Source: Chryseotalea sanaruensis (GTDB taxonomy: Bacteria; Bacteroidota; Bacteroidia; Cytophagales; Cyclobacteriaceae). From it: a DNA stretch of 64,000 nt. The stretch spans positions 558,001-622,000 of the forward strand of contig NZ_BHXQ01000002.1 in assembly GCF_003990915.1 (NCBI RefSeq), written 5' to 3'. A model generated the notes under the pieces. That model did no database searches. It was not told the DNA's origin and saw only the letters and a program-made list of their open reading frames with translations. Both the position numbers and the translations under genes were made by a program. The first letter of the stretch is position 1. Each line of letters starts with the position of its first letter. Shown piece by piece: positions 7,326 to 17,097 of the stretch.

Positions 7326-7529
7326 ATGAAAAACATAAATCAACGAAGCCAGATTTTGGAGACGCTTGATGAGTTGGATCAGCAGCAGGCTGAAAAGGTG
7401 CTTGCCTTTATGAAGAGCTTCCTTCAGCAAGATCCACACAAAATTCAGTACAAGCGATTCAAAAGAGAAGCCATGCGCGAAATCCGTCAGGCACTTACAC
7501 AAGACAGGATTATGAATAGCAGAGGCTAG
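7326..7529 (+). CDS. Small helical protein, unknown
   Basis: A 67-residue, mostly helical, charged protein. The stretch ILETLDELDQQQAEKVLAF resembles the N-terminal helix of small DUF2281/antitoxin-like proteins, but no toxin gene is adjacent, so I would not call it an antitoxin. Two earlier in-frame starts exist (7266 and 7308); I chose the ATG that begins the helical region. It lies downstream of the candidate structured element and is convergent with purM. It is short and unrecognised, so its reality is moderately supported. Confidence 0.5.
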   Translation: MKNINQRSQILETLDELDQQQAEKVLAFMKSFLQQDPHKIQYKRFKREAMREIRQALTQDRIMNSRG

Positions 7530-7572
7530 GTTACTGGCGAGGTGCTATTAGAAAGCACAGATTACAAATTTT

Positions 7573-8739
7573 TCAATATTCAAACGAGCCGAACTCGCTC
7601 GTTAAGGTTACTTTACTCTTTTCTGCGTCCTCTACTCGACCAATTATTTGAGCTTGCACCCCAAAGCTTGCTGAGATATCAATCACTTGTTGCGCATATT
7701 TTTCAGGCAAGTAAATCTCCAGTCGGTGTCCCATATTAAACACCTTATACATCTCTTTCCAATCCGTTTTACTCTGCGATTGAATCATTTTAAAAAGTGG
7801 AGGTACTGGCAATAAGTTATTCTTAATTATATGAAGCTTATCTACAAAATGTAAAACTTTAGTTTGCGCACCACCACTGCAATGCACCATCCCATGAATT
7901 GCACCCCTTAACTCTTGCAACAACTGCACAACAATTGGCGCGTATGTACGTGTTGGTGCCAGTACTAGTTTGCCAGCATCTACAGGCACACCATCTACTT
8001 TATCGGTAAGTTGGTATTCACCCGAATATACTAAATCGCTGGGCACGGCACTGTCGAATGACTCTGGATATTGTTGCGCGTATTTTTTATAAAACACATC
8101 ATGACGCGCAGAAGTTAAGCCGTTACTGCCCATGCCACCATTGTACTCACTTTCATAGGTAGCCTGACCGTAAGAAGCAAGCCCCACGATTACATCGCCT
8201 GGTTGTATGTTGGCGTTGTCAATTACATCGCTTCGTTTCATGCGTGCAATTACAGTGCTGTCTACAATTATTGTTCGCACTAAATCTCCTAAATCAGCGG
8301 TTTCTCCACCTGTACTTACAATATTTAGTCCGTGCGAACGAAGCATTTCCAGCACTTCTTCAGTCCCATTAATAATGGCCGCAATCACTTCACCGGGAAT
8401 TAAATTTTTATTTCTTCCGATAGTGGAAGACAAAAGCATATTGCCTGTGGCACCCACACATAATAAATCGTCAATGTTCATGACAATAGCATCTTGCGCT
8501 ATGCCTTTCCAAACAGATAAGTCCCCGGTCTCTTTCCAATATAAATAAGCCAATGAAGATTTAGTGCCTGCACCATCAGCATGCATAACAGAGCAGTAGG
8601 CAGGATCGCCAGTTAAATGATCTTCAGTAATTTTACAAAAGGCTTTAGGGTACAAACCCTTATCAAGTTTGCTAATGGCCTTATGCACATCTTCTTTGCT
8701 TGCGGAAACACCGCGTTGGTTATAACGATCGGAATTCAC
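7573..8739 (-). CDS. purM: Phosphoribosylformylglycinamidine cyclo-ligase (AIR synthase), Bacteroidota type
   Basis: A 388-residue PurM-type enzyme that closes the imidazole ring of 5-aminoimidazole ribotide using ATP in purine synthesis. Seen: YNQRGVSASK at the N-terminus, HADGAGTKSSLAYLYW, the metal/ATP-site segment AQDAIVMNIDDLLCVGA, the family STGGETADLGDLVRTI and HCSGGAQTKVLHF. It is longer than E. coli PurM (345), as is usual in Bacteroidota. The start codon is GTG; a weaker -7 box (CAACTTTG on the reverse strand, 8758-8765) lies 18 bases upstream. It is preceded on the same strand by a TrmH-type methylase gene. Confidence 0.9.
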   Translation of the reverse strand: MNSDRYNQRGVSASKEDVHKAISKLDKGLYPKAFCKITEDHLTGDPAYCSVMHADGAGTKSSLAYLYWKETGDLSVWKGIAQDAIVMNIDDLLCVGATGNMLLSSTIGRNKNLIPGEVIAAIINGTEEVLEMLRSHGLNIVSTGGETADLGDLVRTIIVDSTVIARMKRSDVIDNANIQPGDVIVGLASYGQATYESEYNGGMGSNGLTSARHDVFYKKYAQQYPESFDSAVPSDLVYSGEYQLTDKVDGVPVDAGKLVLAPTRTYAPIVVQLLQELRGAIHGMVHCSGGAQTKVLHFVDKLHIIKNNLLPVPPLFKMIQSQSKTDWKEMYKVFNMGHRLEIYLPEKYAQQVIDISASFGVQAQIIGRVEDAEKSKVTLTSEFGSFEY

Positions 8740-8775
8740 TTTCTTAATTTTGAACTACAAAGTTGCTTATTTTTT

Positions 8776-9315
8776 CTACAATGCCAGCTGTCTATAAAAA
8801 TGCCACAAAATTATTCCGGCACACACCGATACGTTGAGCGAATGTTTAGTACCACTTTGGGGAATCTCAAGAGCAATTGTCGCCATTTTTAAAACTTCGT
8901 CACTTACGCCATCAACCTCATTCCCAAAAATCAAACAATACTTTTTTTCAGCACTCGGTATAAAAGTTTCTAACGATTGACTACCGGTAGTCTGCTCTAC
9001 TACAACAGCTTCATACCCCTCTTTTTTTAATTGCGCAACAATTTCGCCTACATTTTCATGATACGACCATGGAACGGATTCTGTGGCACCTAAAGCAGAT
9101 TTGTGTATTTCTCGATGTGGCGGTGTACCTGTTATACCTGTTAAATAAAGATGTGAAACAGCAAAGGCATCGGAAGTGCGAAACAGAGAACCAACATTGT
9201 GTAAACTGCGAACATTGTCCAGCACAACCACAAGACTAGGCTGAGTACGCGCTTTATATTCCTGCGCAGATACGCGGCCAAGCTCTTCCATGCTTAACTT
9301 TCTAATTGGCTCCAT
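8776..9315 (-). CDS. TrmH/SpoU-family RNA 2'-O-methyltransferase
   Basis: A 179-residue SPOUT-fold methyltransferase acting on ribose 2'-OH of tRNA or rRNA with SAM. The three SpoU motifs are all present: LDNVRSLHNVGSLFRTSDAF (N and R of motif 1), LIFGNEVDGVS (motif 2) and IPQSGTKHSLNVSVCAGI (motif 3, trefoil-knot SAM site). The target nucleotide cannot be assigned. The start overlaps the end of the upstream membrane protein gene by 14 bases, so the pair is co-translated. Confidence 0.92.
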   Translation of the reverse strand: MEPIRKLSMEELGRVSAQEYKARTQPSLVVVLDNVRSLHNVGSLFRTSDAFAVSHLYLTGITGTPPHREIHKSALGATESVPWSYHENVGEIVAQLKKEGYEAVVVEQTTGSQSLETFIPSAEKKYCLIFGNEVDGVSDEVLKMATIALEIPQSGTKHSLNVSVCAGIILWHFYRQLAL

Positions 9316-10708
9316 TTACCTCATTAATGTAGTAAACATTTCCTTTTTTATGGTATTGCTTTTCAAGCTCAGGCAAATGCCTGAAGAAAGCAGCAAATAA
9401 ATTATTTGGATCAATGATAACTTCAGGTTTTTCTAAAGCAAATTGATTATTGACAATAAGAATATTTTCATAATAGTCGGGCTCCTCAAATACTTTTTTG
9501 TAAATGGCCCATTCACTAAAGCCAGTAGCCAGCTGATTTTTCATATATGGAGAATAATCATCGCCAAGAATTAAAATACGCTTATCAACAAGTGTCGGAG
9601 AACTTTCCTTTACAATCATACCTGAATAGCCTGCCTCGAAAAAAAAGTTATTGCGCACTAAATAAGAAGTAAGCAAAATACCAATTGTAAATACCCAAAT
9701 ATGAATTTCGGCAAAACGCTTTCGGTTAATTGATAAAAGAAAGTGAGTAAGCAGAAAACTTAATGGAGGAAATAGGGGAAGCAAACTCTGCGGGCGTAAA
9801 GATCTTGTAAAAAACAAATGAACAACCCCTGCCAGAAGCCAAATGAACATAGCTTGTAGTAATTGCGATTGATAATTAGTAAGCCTAGTTGCTCTATTCA
9901 AGGAAAAAAATGAAATAGCGAAGTATGCTATGGGTACACTGCTTAAAATCAGTAATGTCTTAGTGTTCTGAAAAACACGCTCATCGGCAAACAAGTTTGC
10001 TTTATAAAAATAATTCAGCAAGTCACTTTGTTGATCCAGTAAATAATAGTAGCTCAATAAAAGTGCGTGAGGAAGTGAAAAACCAATAACAAATAAAAAC
10101 TGTCTTCTGAGTGATGATCGTGTGAAAAACGCAAGAATAAGTATGGCGGCAAAAAAGAAGATGACATAAGAGAAAACAGCAAGCGATGCAAGCCCCAAGT
10201 AAACACCGGATTTAACCAGAGAGCTATCGTTTGGTTCACGAAACTCAATCTCCCTGAAAATACTATTGACGGCCAGCAATAAAAAGCCAGAGGCTAGCAA
10301 AGTGCCTGTTATTGAAATAACATCAAAAGAGACGCAGCACAATAAGCAGAAAAGGACAGATGGAATATAGGTGGTTTCTGTGTAGGCTTTTCGATTAATA
10401 AAGACCAGACCAATATAACCAGCTTGAAAAAAGAGTATAAGAAGTGCCAGACTATGCCGCAGTGTAATATTTTGACCACTAATCCAATTGAAAGCACCAT
10501 ACATCCATTGGGTGAGTAATGGGGTTGAGTCTATTAGCTCAACGTATGGTCTTAGCCCCTGATTAATTTTCTCGCCAACAATAAAACTGTTGAGTTCCTG
10601 CCAAGTAGGGCCGGGACTAAACAGGAATACAGGCAAAGAGACAATAAAAAATAAAATAAGTAAGCCCAACAGCCTGTAGGGATCATTTATGCGAAAGAAA
10701 CTTAGCAA
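9302..10708 (-). CDS. Large polytopic membrane protein, DUF6427-like
   Basis: A 468-residue protein with about 11-12 hydrophobic helices. The N-terminus MLSFFRINDPYRLLGL is typical of a Bacteroidota-specific group (DUF6427-like, from memory) of uncharacterised membrane proteins with a GT-C-like look; the region after helix 1 (PGPTWQELNSFIVG, LRPYVELIDSTPLLTQ) resembles periplasmic loops of that group. The C-terminal 80 residues are soluble. The start codon is TTG, the only one that keeps the family N-terminus. It overlaps the methylase gene. Function unknown; a glycosyltransferase or flippase-type role is only a guess. Confidence 0.72.
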   Translation of the reverse strand: MLSFFRINDPYRLLGLLILFFIVSLPVFLFSPGPTWQELNSFIVGEKINQGLRPYVELIDSTPLLTQWMYGAFNWISGQNITLRHSLALLILFFQAGYIGLVFINRKAYTETTYIPSVLFCLLCCVSFDVISITGTLLASGFLLLAVNSIFREIEFREPNDSSLVKSGVYLGLASLAVFSYVIFFFAAILILAFFTRSSLRRQFLFVIGFSLPHALLLSYYYLLDQQSDLLNYFYKANLFADERVFQNTKTLLILSSVPIAYFAISFFSLNRATRLTNYQSQLLQAMFIWLLAGVVHLFFTRSLRPQSLLPLFPPLSFLLTHFLLSINRKRFAEIHIWVFTIGILLTSYLVRNNFFFEAGYSGMIVKESSPTLVDKRILILGDDYSPYMKNQLATGFSEWAIYKKVFEEPDYYENILIVNNQFALEKPEVIIDPNNLFAAFFRHLPELEKQYHKKGNVYYINEVNGAN

Positions 10709-10821
10709 GTCGTTAAATTTTGCTCGAAAATACTCAAATGTAGTCAGCGTTGGAGTCCGAAACAGAAAAAACCATATGTTATTAATCGAATAACATGAGC
10801 ATTGCTGTAACTTGCAGCCCT

Positions 10822-11184
10822 ATGACAGGGAGCACCAGACAACAGAGAGTAGCCAAACTCATTCAAAAGGAAATGAGCGATATTTTTCAGCGCGATCGAA
10901 GGGGGCTTTTAGACAATGCTTTTTTAAGTATAGCTGAGGTAAGGGTTAGTCCTGATCTAAGCGTAGCTAAACTATATATCAGCATGATGCTGGTAAAAGA
11001 TAAACAAGCCTTGTTAGCTAAAATTAATGACCACAAAAAGGAATTTAGAAAGCTACTTGGCGATAAAGTGGGTAAGCAATTGCGCATTGTGCCTGAAATT
11101 GTTTTTTATGTAGATGAGGTGGAAGAAAATGCCCAAAAACTGGATGATATTATTAACAACCTCAACATTCCGCCAACGGAGTAG
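10822..11184 (+). CDS. rbfA: 30S ribosome-binding factor A
   Basis: A 120-residue KH-type protein that matures the 30S subunit by acting at the 5' end of 16S rRNA. Seen: TRQQRVAKLIQKEMSDIFQ, the core ISIAEVRVSPDLSVAKLYIS (partly), and the C-terminal signature LRIVPEIVFYVDE followed by DDIINNL. An ATG nine codons upstream (10795) is also possible; the family normally begins a few residues before the RQxRVA motif, which favours the later ATG. It is followed after 46 bases by the LolC/E-type gene, so they are likely one transcript. Confidence 0.9.
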   Translation: MTGSTRQQRVAKLIQKEMSDIFQRDRRGLLDNAFLSIAEVRVSPDLSVAKLYISMMLVKDKQALLAKINDHKKEFRKLLGDKVGKQLRIVPEIVFYVDEVEENAQKLDDIINNLNIPPTE

Positions 11185-11230
11185 CTGACGGTATAACTAA
11201 ATCAGAACTGACTTATCAGCCAATTAAATT

Positions 11231-12454
11231 TTGAACCTCCCCTTTTTTATAGCGAAGCGGTACCTATTCTCTAAAAGAAAGAAGAACTTTATTAACATTA
11301 TTTCCTGGCTATCAGTGGTTGTAGTAGCTTTTATTACCGCAGCATTGGTAATTGTACTTTCTGTCTTTAATGGTTTAGGAGATTTGCTTAGGGCGCTCAA
11401 TAATTCTTTTGATCCTGAAATAAAAATTGAAGCGGTTGAAGGCAAAACCTTTGCCATGACCGACAGCTTGCTTCAAAAAATAAAAGCTGTTGAAGGTGTC
11501 GAAATAGTTACAGAGGTGCTGGAAGATTATGCATACTTGCGCTACAGAGATGCCAACCAGATTATAACCCTGAAAGGTGTTAGCGAAAATTTCATTGATC
11601 AGCAGCGTATCAACAATTCTATTGTAGCTGGGAAATTGGCACTACATGAGAATAATGTAGACTATGCACTTATAGGAAGAGGTATAGAATATAATTTATC
11701 TATAGTTGTAAATGACCCATTATTCCCACTACAACTTTATTACATCAAAAGTGCAAAGCTGACCGGGCTTGATCCATCCAAACTTTATAACAAACGCAAT
11801 ATTATACCGGGAGCAGTTTTCTCTATCGTTCAAAATTTTGACGACAACTATGTAGTAGTACCGCTAGCATTTGCACAGGACTTGATGGATACCGGAGACA
11901 AACGCACCTCGCTTGAAATAAAAACGAAGGCAGCTGTAAATCTAAATCAGGTTCAAGAGAATTTAAAACAAACGCTGGGCAATAACTTTTCTGTACTTAG
12001 TCACGAAGAGCAACACCAGGATTTGTATAGACTATTAAATATGGAAAAGCTCTTTACCTTTCTTGCCTTTACGTTATTATTGGGCATTGGTGCCATCAAT
12101 ATTTTTTTTAGTCTAATGATGCTCGCTTTAGACAAGAAGAAAGATATTTCCGTGCTTATGGCAATGGGTGCTGATGGCAAACTCATTCAAAAAATATTTC
12201 TAAGCGAGGGATTATTTATTGCTATGTTGGGTACCTCATGTGGTCTATTGCTTGGGGGAGCTTTGGTTTGGCTGCAAATGCAGTTTAGTTTTGTTTCCAT
12301 GGGCATGGAGAGCGCAATTACTGATGGCTACCCGATCAAGCCTGTGCTTTCAGACTTTCTACTTACCCTAACAGTAGTTGCCGTAATAACAATGCTGATC
12401 TCACTCAGGCCGGCACACCTTGCGGCCCGTTCTGCTACTGTGGAGCACTTGTAA
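11231..12454 (+). CDS. LolC/LolE-type ABC permease (FtsX family)
   Basis: A 407-residue inner-membrane permease of the lipoprotein-release or related MacB/FtsX superfamily. Seen: N-terminal IAKRYLFSKRKKNFINIISW followed by helix 1 (to about residue 48), a periplasmic domain of about 220 residues, and three C-terminal helices. The segment DKKKDISVLMAMGAD between helices 2 and 3 is the classical coupling motif of this family. The start is TTG, giving the family N-terminus MNLPFFIAKRYLFSK. A matching ATPase (LolD) is not next to it, which is common in Bacteroidota. It is probably co-transcribed with rbfA. Confidence 0.88.
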   Translation: MNLPFFIAKRYLFSKRKKNFINIISWLSVVVVAFITAALVIVLSVFNGLGDLLRALNNSFDPEIKIEAVEGKTFAMTDSLLQKIKAVEGVEIVTEVLEDYAYLRYRDANQIITLKGVSENFIDQQRINNSIVAGKLALHENNVDYALIGRGIEYNLSIVVNDPLFPLQLYYIKSAKLTGLDPSKLYNKRNIIPGAVFSIVQNFDDNYVVVPLAFAQDLMDTGDKRTSLEIKTKAAVNLNQVQENLKQTLGNNFSVLSHEEQHQDLYRLLNMEKLFTFLAFTLLLGIGAINIFFSLMMLALDKKKDISVLMAMGADGKLIQKIFLSEGLFIAMLGTSCGLLLGGALVWLQMQFSFVSMGMESAITDGYPIKPVLSDFLLTLTVVAVITMLISLRPAHLAARSATVEHL

Positions 12455-12631
12455 GTTTGATGTACTTTCCTCACAAAAATTTTCCGAATAGGCTCAAATA
12501 CTTTTAGTACCTTTCAGGTTCCCGTAGCTATGGAAAGCTCTTTTTCGGGTGTTTTTAATACTTTTTTGGATGTTTTGGGTTTGAGAGGCGAGAATATAAA
12601 TCGCTCATACCTTGACAGATTTTAGACTATT

Positions 12632-15577
12632 ATGAAAGTTTCTGCTGCACAGCCTTTCCAAATTGTGTACTCGGTTTTTCAGCACGAGTACCTTGGCTAT
12701 GTGTTTGAGTCGTATATCGTGCACCTGGACGACCGCGGTAAACTAACTTATCAACATCAGAATATATCCCATAAAAATGCCCGTGAGTTTACCAAGGGCC
12801 TTGACGACCGTGACTTCAAATTGATTGAACTCATGGATGCCATGCAGCAGGATGTTATTGTTAAAAAGTATTCTGCCAAGCAGATGAAACCTGAAGAGTT
12901 TTTTTCCAAGACTTTTGATAAAGTAAAAGGCAATGAACTGATTCAGGAGCAGATTGAGGATTACATGGAGAAAAGGCGAGCACAAGTGCTCGAACTCCTA
13001 AAGGGAAAAATGGTTTTTGAAATGGGTAACGATGGTGAACCCACCTGGCGCAAACTTGAGGTGCTTGAAAAACGTGCTAGTGTGCAATTCCATTTTATGC
13101 GCACTGCTGAGAACACACAATATTTTCCTACCATTTCGTACGAAGGAAAAAAAGTTGATCTGCCCAATCCTGCGGCTTTCTTAGTTTGCAAACATCCGGC
13201 ATGGTTAGTTTTAAATAGCAAACTCTATGGCTTTGAAAAGGGTGTAGATGGGAAAAAACTTATTCCTTTTTTAACTAAGAAATCAGTTACCATCCCAAAG
13301 AATCTTGAAGAAACCTATTACAATCGTTTTATCGCTCCGCTCATTGCATCATTCGATGAAATTGAAGCACAAGGCTTTGAAATACAAAAACATGATCATG
13401 ACCCGCATCCGGTACTGACTCTTTCAGAATTACACACTGCTCAATCAACACAGGCAGCTACTCTTTTTGATTCAAGTCCCGCACAGAAAGAAGACAGAAC
13501 AGATGAAAGCGGTAAACTCGTTTTTGATCTTTCATTTAAATATGGCAAGTATCGTTTCAGAGGTGATGCCAGCGGATCGGTAAATGTTACTGTTGAGAAA
13601 CAAGAAGAGCAATATGTTTTTCACAGGGTAACTCGTAAACCTGACTTAGAAAAAAAGTTTTTGCAGACCCTGCAAAAACTTGGGCTGCCATTTAAAGATT
13701 TCAGAGTAGCGGTACCGAAAGCAGAGGCCTTTTCTTGGTTAAATGAAAACAGAGTAAACCTGCTTAACCTGGGCTTTGAAGTAAGCCAGCCTGAGAGCCG
13801 CGATAAAAAATATTTTGTAGGCAAAGCGGTAATTGAAGTAGAGGTTAAGGAGAATATAGATTGGTTTGATATTCACGCAAAAATCCGTTTCGGTGATTTT
13901 GATATTCCTTTTAAGGAGTTGAGAAAACTCATCATGCGAAAAAAGGTGGAGTTCAAATTACCAAATGGTGAGATCGCCATTATACCAGAAGCCTGGCTTA
14001 CAAAATATTCAGACTTATTTGCCTTAAGTGAAACTGAGGGCAAGAATGAAAAACCAGTTTTACGCAAACATCATTTAGCACTAGTTAAAGAACTGGAAGA
14101 GGGCAATTTGGCTAAAGTACATATTAGCGAACGCCTACGCAGCCTGAGCTCATTTACAGGAATTAAAAATTACGATTTACCTAAAGGCTTTGGTGGTGAA
14201 CTCAGGCCATATCAGAAAGCTGGCTACAACTGGCTCAGATTTTTAAATGAATATCGTTTAGGAGGAGTGTTGGCCGATGACATGGGTCTTGGTAAAACTG
14301 TACAAACCTTAACGCTACTTCAATCAGAAAAAGAAGCAAGTCATGGCACATCATTACTTGTTATGCCTACCTCGCTGGTTTATAACTGGGAAATGGAGGC
14401 TAATAAGTTTACGCCTGAGTTAAAAATTTTAACCTATACAGGCACACAAAGAAATAAAGATGTAAAGCGTTTTGATCAATATGATCTGATTATTACATCA
14501 TATGGCATTACGCGTTTAGATGTCGAGTTATTTAAGAATTTTTATTTCAACTACATTATACTTGACGAATCGCAGGTAATTAAAAATCCTACTTCAAATA
14601 TTGCGCAGGCAGTTCGTGAATTAAAATCTCGACAGAAACTAGCGTTAACAGGTACTCCATTAGAAAATACAACACTCGATTTGTGGTCGCAAATGACTTT
14701 TATAAATCCAGGGTTACTTGGGCCACAAACTTATTTTAAAAACGAGTTTTTAAATCCTATCGAAAAGAAAGGTGATGAAGTTCGCTCTAAGCGTCTGCAC
14801 ACCATTATTAAACCATTCATGCTTCGTAGGCATAAATCGCAAGTAGCAACAGAACTACCCGAAAAGGTAGAGAATGTGCAGTATGCGGAGATGAGTGTAG
14901 CTCAAGAAGAGAAGTACGAGGAGGCAAAGGCATTTTATAGAAGCAAAATTCTTGATCAGATTGATAAGGAAGGTTTGGGAAGCAGCCGTTTTATGATTTT
15001 GGAAGGCTTGACAAAATTGCGACAGCTTGCTAATCACCCTAAAATGATAGACCCAAATTACACGGGAGATTCAGGAAAATTTGAAGACATAACACACATG
15101 CTTGCTAATGCATTAGCCGAAGACCATAAGGTATTAGTGTTTAGCCAGTATGTCAAACACCTTGATCTGGTAAGGAATTACCTTAAAGAACAAAAGATTG
15201 ATTTTGCCTACTTAGATGGAAGTAGTAGTGATCGTAAAGAGCAGGTTGAACGCTTCAATAAAGATCCTAAACTAAAGTTGTTTTTGATTTCGATTAAGGC
15301 TGGTGGACTTGGTCTTAATTTAACAGAGGCAGATTACGTTTTTATTCTTGATCCATGGTGGAACCCTGCTGTAGAGGCACAAGCGGTAGACAGAGCACAT
15401 AGAATTGGGCAAAAGAAAAAGGTATTTACCTACAAGTTTATTACACGTAATACAGTAGAAGAAAAAATATTGCAGCTTCAACAGCGTAAATTAAAACTCA
15501 CCACAGATTTGATTACCACAGAAGAGAGCATCATGAAGCAACTCACGCGCGAAGACATTGCACAAATGCTTTCTTAA
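12632..15577 (+). CDS. SNF2/Rad54-family DEAD/H helicase-like ATPase
   Basis: A 981-residue Swi2/Snf2 ATPase. The N-terminal half (1-520) is a poorly conserved accessory region. The C-terminal half is the double-RecA motor: Walker A at 548-556 (DDMGLGKTV, K555), DESQ at 645-648 in place of DEAH, LTGTPLENTTLDLW, then helicase_C with VFSQYVKHLDLV, IKAGGLGLNLTEAD, DPWWNPA and AVDRAHRIGQ. Such proteins translocate on double-stranded DNA and remodel protein-DNA complexes; the bacterial role is usually unknown. It is monocistronic by spacing (177 and 73 bases). A near-consensus -7 box TACCTTGA precedes it by 14 bases. Confidence 0.94.
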   Translation: MKVSAAQPFQIVYSVFQHEYLGYVFESYIVHLDDRGKLTYQHQNISHKNAREFTKGLDDRDFKLIELMDAMQQDVIVKKYSAKQMKPEEFFSKTFDKVKGNELIQEQIEDYMEKRRAQVLELLKGKMVFEMGNDGEPTWRKLEVLEKRASVQFHFMRTAENTQYFPTISYEGKKVDLPNPAAFLVCKHPAWLVLNSKLYGFEKGVDGKKLIPFLTKKSVTIPKNLEETYYNRFIAPLIASFDEIEAQGFEIQKHDHDPHPVLTLSELHTAQSTQAATLFDSSPAQKEDRTDESGKLVFDLSFKYGKYRFRGDASGSVNVTVEKQEEQYVFHRVTRKPDLEKKFLQTLQKLGLPFKDFRVAVPKAEAFSWLNENRVNLLNLGFEVSQPESRDKKYFVGKAVIEVEVKENIDWFDIHAKIRFGDFDIPFKELRKLIMRKKVEFKLPNGEIAIIPEAWLTKYSDLFALSETEGKNEKPVLRKHHLALVKELEEGNLAKVHISERLRSLSSFTGIKNYDLPKGFGGELRPYQKAGYNWLRFLNEYRLGGVLADDMGLGKTVQTLTLLQSEKEASHGTSLLVMPTSLVYNWEMEANKFTPELKILTYTGTQRNKDVKRFDQYDLIITSYGITRLDVELFKNFYFNYIILDESQVIKNPTSNIAQAVRELKSRQKLALTGTPLENTTLDLWSQMTFINPGLLGPQTYFKNEFLNPIEKKGDEVRSKRLHTIIKPFMLRRHKSQVATELPEKVENVQYAEMSVAQEEKYEEAKAFYRSKILDQIDKEGLGSSRFMILEGLTKLRQLANHPKMIDPNYTGDSGKFEDITHMLANALAEDHKVLVFSQYVKHLDLVRNYLKEQKIDFAYLDGSSSDRKEQVERFNKDPKLKLFLISIKAGGLGLNLTEADYVFILDPWWNPAVEAQAVDRAHRIGQKKKVFTYKFITRNTVEEKILQLQQRKLKLTTDLITTEESIMKQLTREDIAQMLS

Positions 15578-15650
15578 AGTGAATTTTATCCCGCTCCTTG
15601 GGGCATTTATCATCTCGGAATTTTATTGATCTTTCCTAAAATCTTCATTT

Positions 15651-16049
15651 ATGAAAGTATTGTTAAGTCCAGCTAAATCGCTTTTAGCCTTGCGTATCAT
15701 GATATCCATTTGCATGATAGCCCATGCTTCGCAACGCTTTTACCATAACTCCATAAATGGATTTGGAGATTTTCTTAACACAAAAGGTTTCTTGATTGGT
15801 GTACCAATAGCGTGGGGCATAACATTATTCGAGTTAATTGGAGGCTTAGCGCTACTATTAAATTATTTTACAAAATGGATTTCATTGGTATGGGCGTTGC
15901 AATTGTTAATGGGAATAATTCTAGTACATGCACAACATGGCTGGTTTGTAGTTGGTCCTTCAAATGGTGGAGTAGAATATAGTTTACTATTGATTGTATC
16001 ACTACTTGTTTTGCATGCCCATTCAGAAAAAACAGCTAACAAAACCTAA
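15651..16049 (+). CDS. DoxX-family membrane protein
   Basis: A 132-residue protein with four predicted helices, matching DoxX proteins: LALRIMISICMIAHASQRFY, a loop with INGFGDFL, helix 2 in IAWGITLFELIGGLALLL and WALQLLMGIILVHAQHG. DoxX proteins are small quinone-linked or structural membrane proteins; the precise role here is unknown. It stands alone between the SNF2 gene and a convergent acyltransferase gene. Confidence 0.85.
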   Translation: MKVLLSPAKSLLALRIMISICMIAHASQRFYHNSINGFGDFLNTKGFLIGVPIAWGITLFELIGGLALLLNYFTKWISLVWALQLLMGIILVHAQHGWFVVGPSNGGVEYSLLLIVSLLVLHAHSEKTANKT

Positions 16050-16136
16050 TTCCTTTGTCCACTCCTTCTCCTCCTAACGAATGAGTAAGTGTTAAATCAG
16101 TATAGCTTCGAAATGTTGATAGTATCGAGGGAAAGA

Positions 16137-17006
16137 CTATTTGCTTGAAGTAAGCGTATCATCCAGATGTCTTTTTTTCCAACGGTTATGTGACCATAGC
16201 CAACCTTCGGGCTGGTGGTAAATCGATTGCTCTAGTGCTGTAGCGTAATTATCAATAACAAACGTATCACTTTTGCTATATGGAGGTTCGCCTACCAGCA
16301 CAAGTCGACATGTGTAATAGCCTCTCTTAACCTTCTCAACAACTGCGTATAAGACAGGTGCTTGTATTAAGCTTGCCATTTGCTGACTCCCGTAAAAGAA
16401 AACCGTATCCTGTCCTAAAAAATTAGTTTGATGGCGTTTATCATTGCCATGACCCGGATACTGATCGGCCACCACGGCTATGCCTCTTATGATAGATTTA
16501 CGTTTTATCAATTCTCGGGCAAGCTCATTTCTTTTTACTGCATAAGCACCAAAGCGTGATCGAGCTTTTAAAATAAAAGAATCAAAAAAGGAATTTTTAA
16601 CTGGCTGGTAGACAAAATCGACAGGGGCAGGTAATGAAATACTGCCCGCTACTAAAAGCCATTCCCAATTAAAGGTGTGTGATGATAGCAGAACAACTGA
16701 CTGACCATTAGCAGTAAATTTTTCCATTAACTCTGGATTAATATACCTTATGCGCTTTTGTAACTCATCCTTTGAGATGCCAATTAATTTAATGGTCTCA
16801 ACTGCATAGTCGCATAAGTTTTGATAAAATCTGCGCTCAACATTAAGTATTTCCTGTTCGCTTAGGTGAGTAAGCGAATTTCTTATATTTTGCCTTACCA
16901 GCTTCTTCCTATAGCCAACAATCCTATAACTTATAAAGAATAAGAAGTCAGAAAACAGGTATAGCACAAAAAAAGGCAAACGAGCTAGTAATTTCAACAG
17001 CCACAT
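16137..17006 (-). CDS. LpxL/HtrB-like lipid A acyltransferase
   Basis: A 289-residue inner-membrane-associated acyltransferase that adds a secondary acyl chain to lipid A (or a related lipid) from acyl-ACP. Seen: an N-terminal amphipathic/hydrophobic anchor (residues 1-30), YRKKLVRQNIRNS, the catalytic HxxxxE as H110 and E115 (SSHTFNWEW), and ADQYPG. Length is close to the usual 290-310. It is divergent from the SDR gene (92 bases between starts). Identification as the family is firm, the acyl and acceptor specificity is not. Confidence 0.9.
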   Translation of the reverse strand: MWLLKLLARLPFFVLYLFSDFLFFISYRIVGYRKKLVRQNIRNSLTHLSEQEILNVERRFYQNLCDYAVETIKLIGISKDELQKRIRYINPELMEKFTANGQSVVLLSSHTFNWEWLLVAGSISLPAPVDFVYQPVKNSFFDSFILKARSRFGAYAVKRNELARELIKRKSIIRGIAVVADQYPGHGNDKRHQTNFLGQDTVFFYGSQQMASLIQAPVLYAVVEKVKRGYYTCRLVLVGEPPYSKSDTFVIDNYATALEQSIYHQPEGWLWSHNRWKKRHLDDTLTSSK

Positions 17007-17097
17007 GGCAACAAATCTTTACGAAGCAAGTTAAGCAAGTATTAGTATTTTTGGGTAAACTCAGTACAGACGTAAAAGGTTGTCTGGGATTTAGCGT

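Noticed and set aside
7326..7529. Toxin-antitoxin module
   Set aside because: Only an antitoxin-like helix is seen; the flanking genes are a degenerate receiver and purM, with no toxin candidate.
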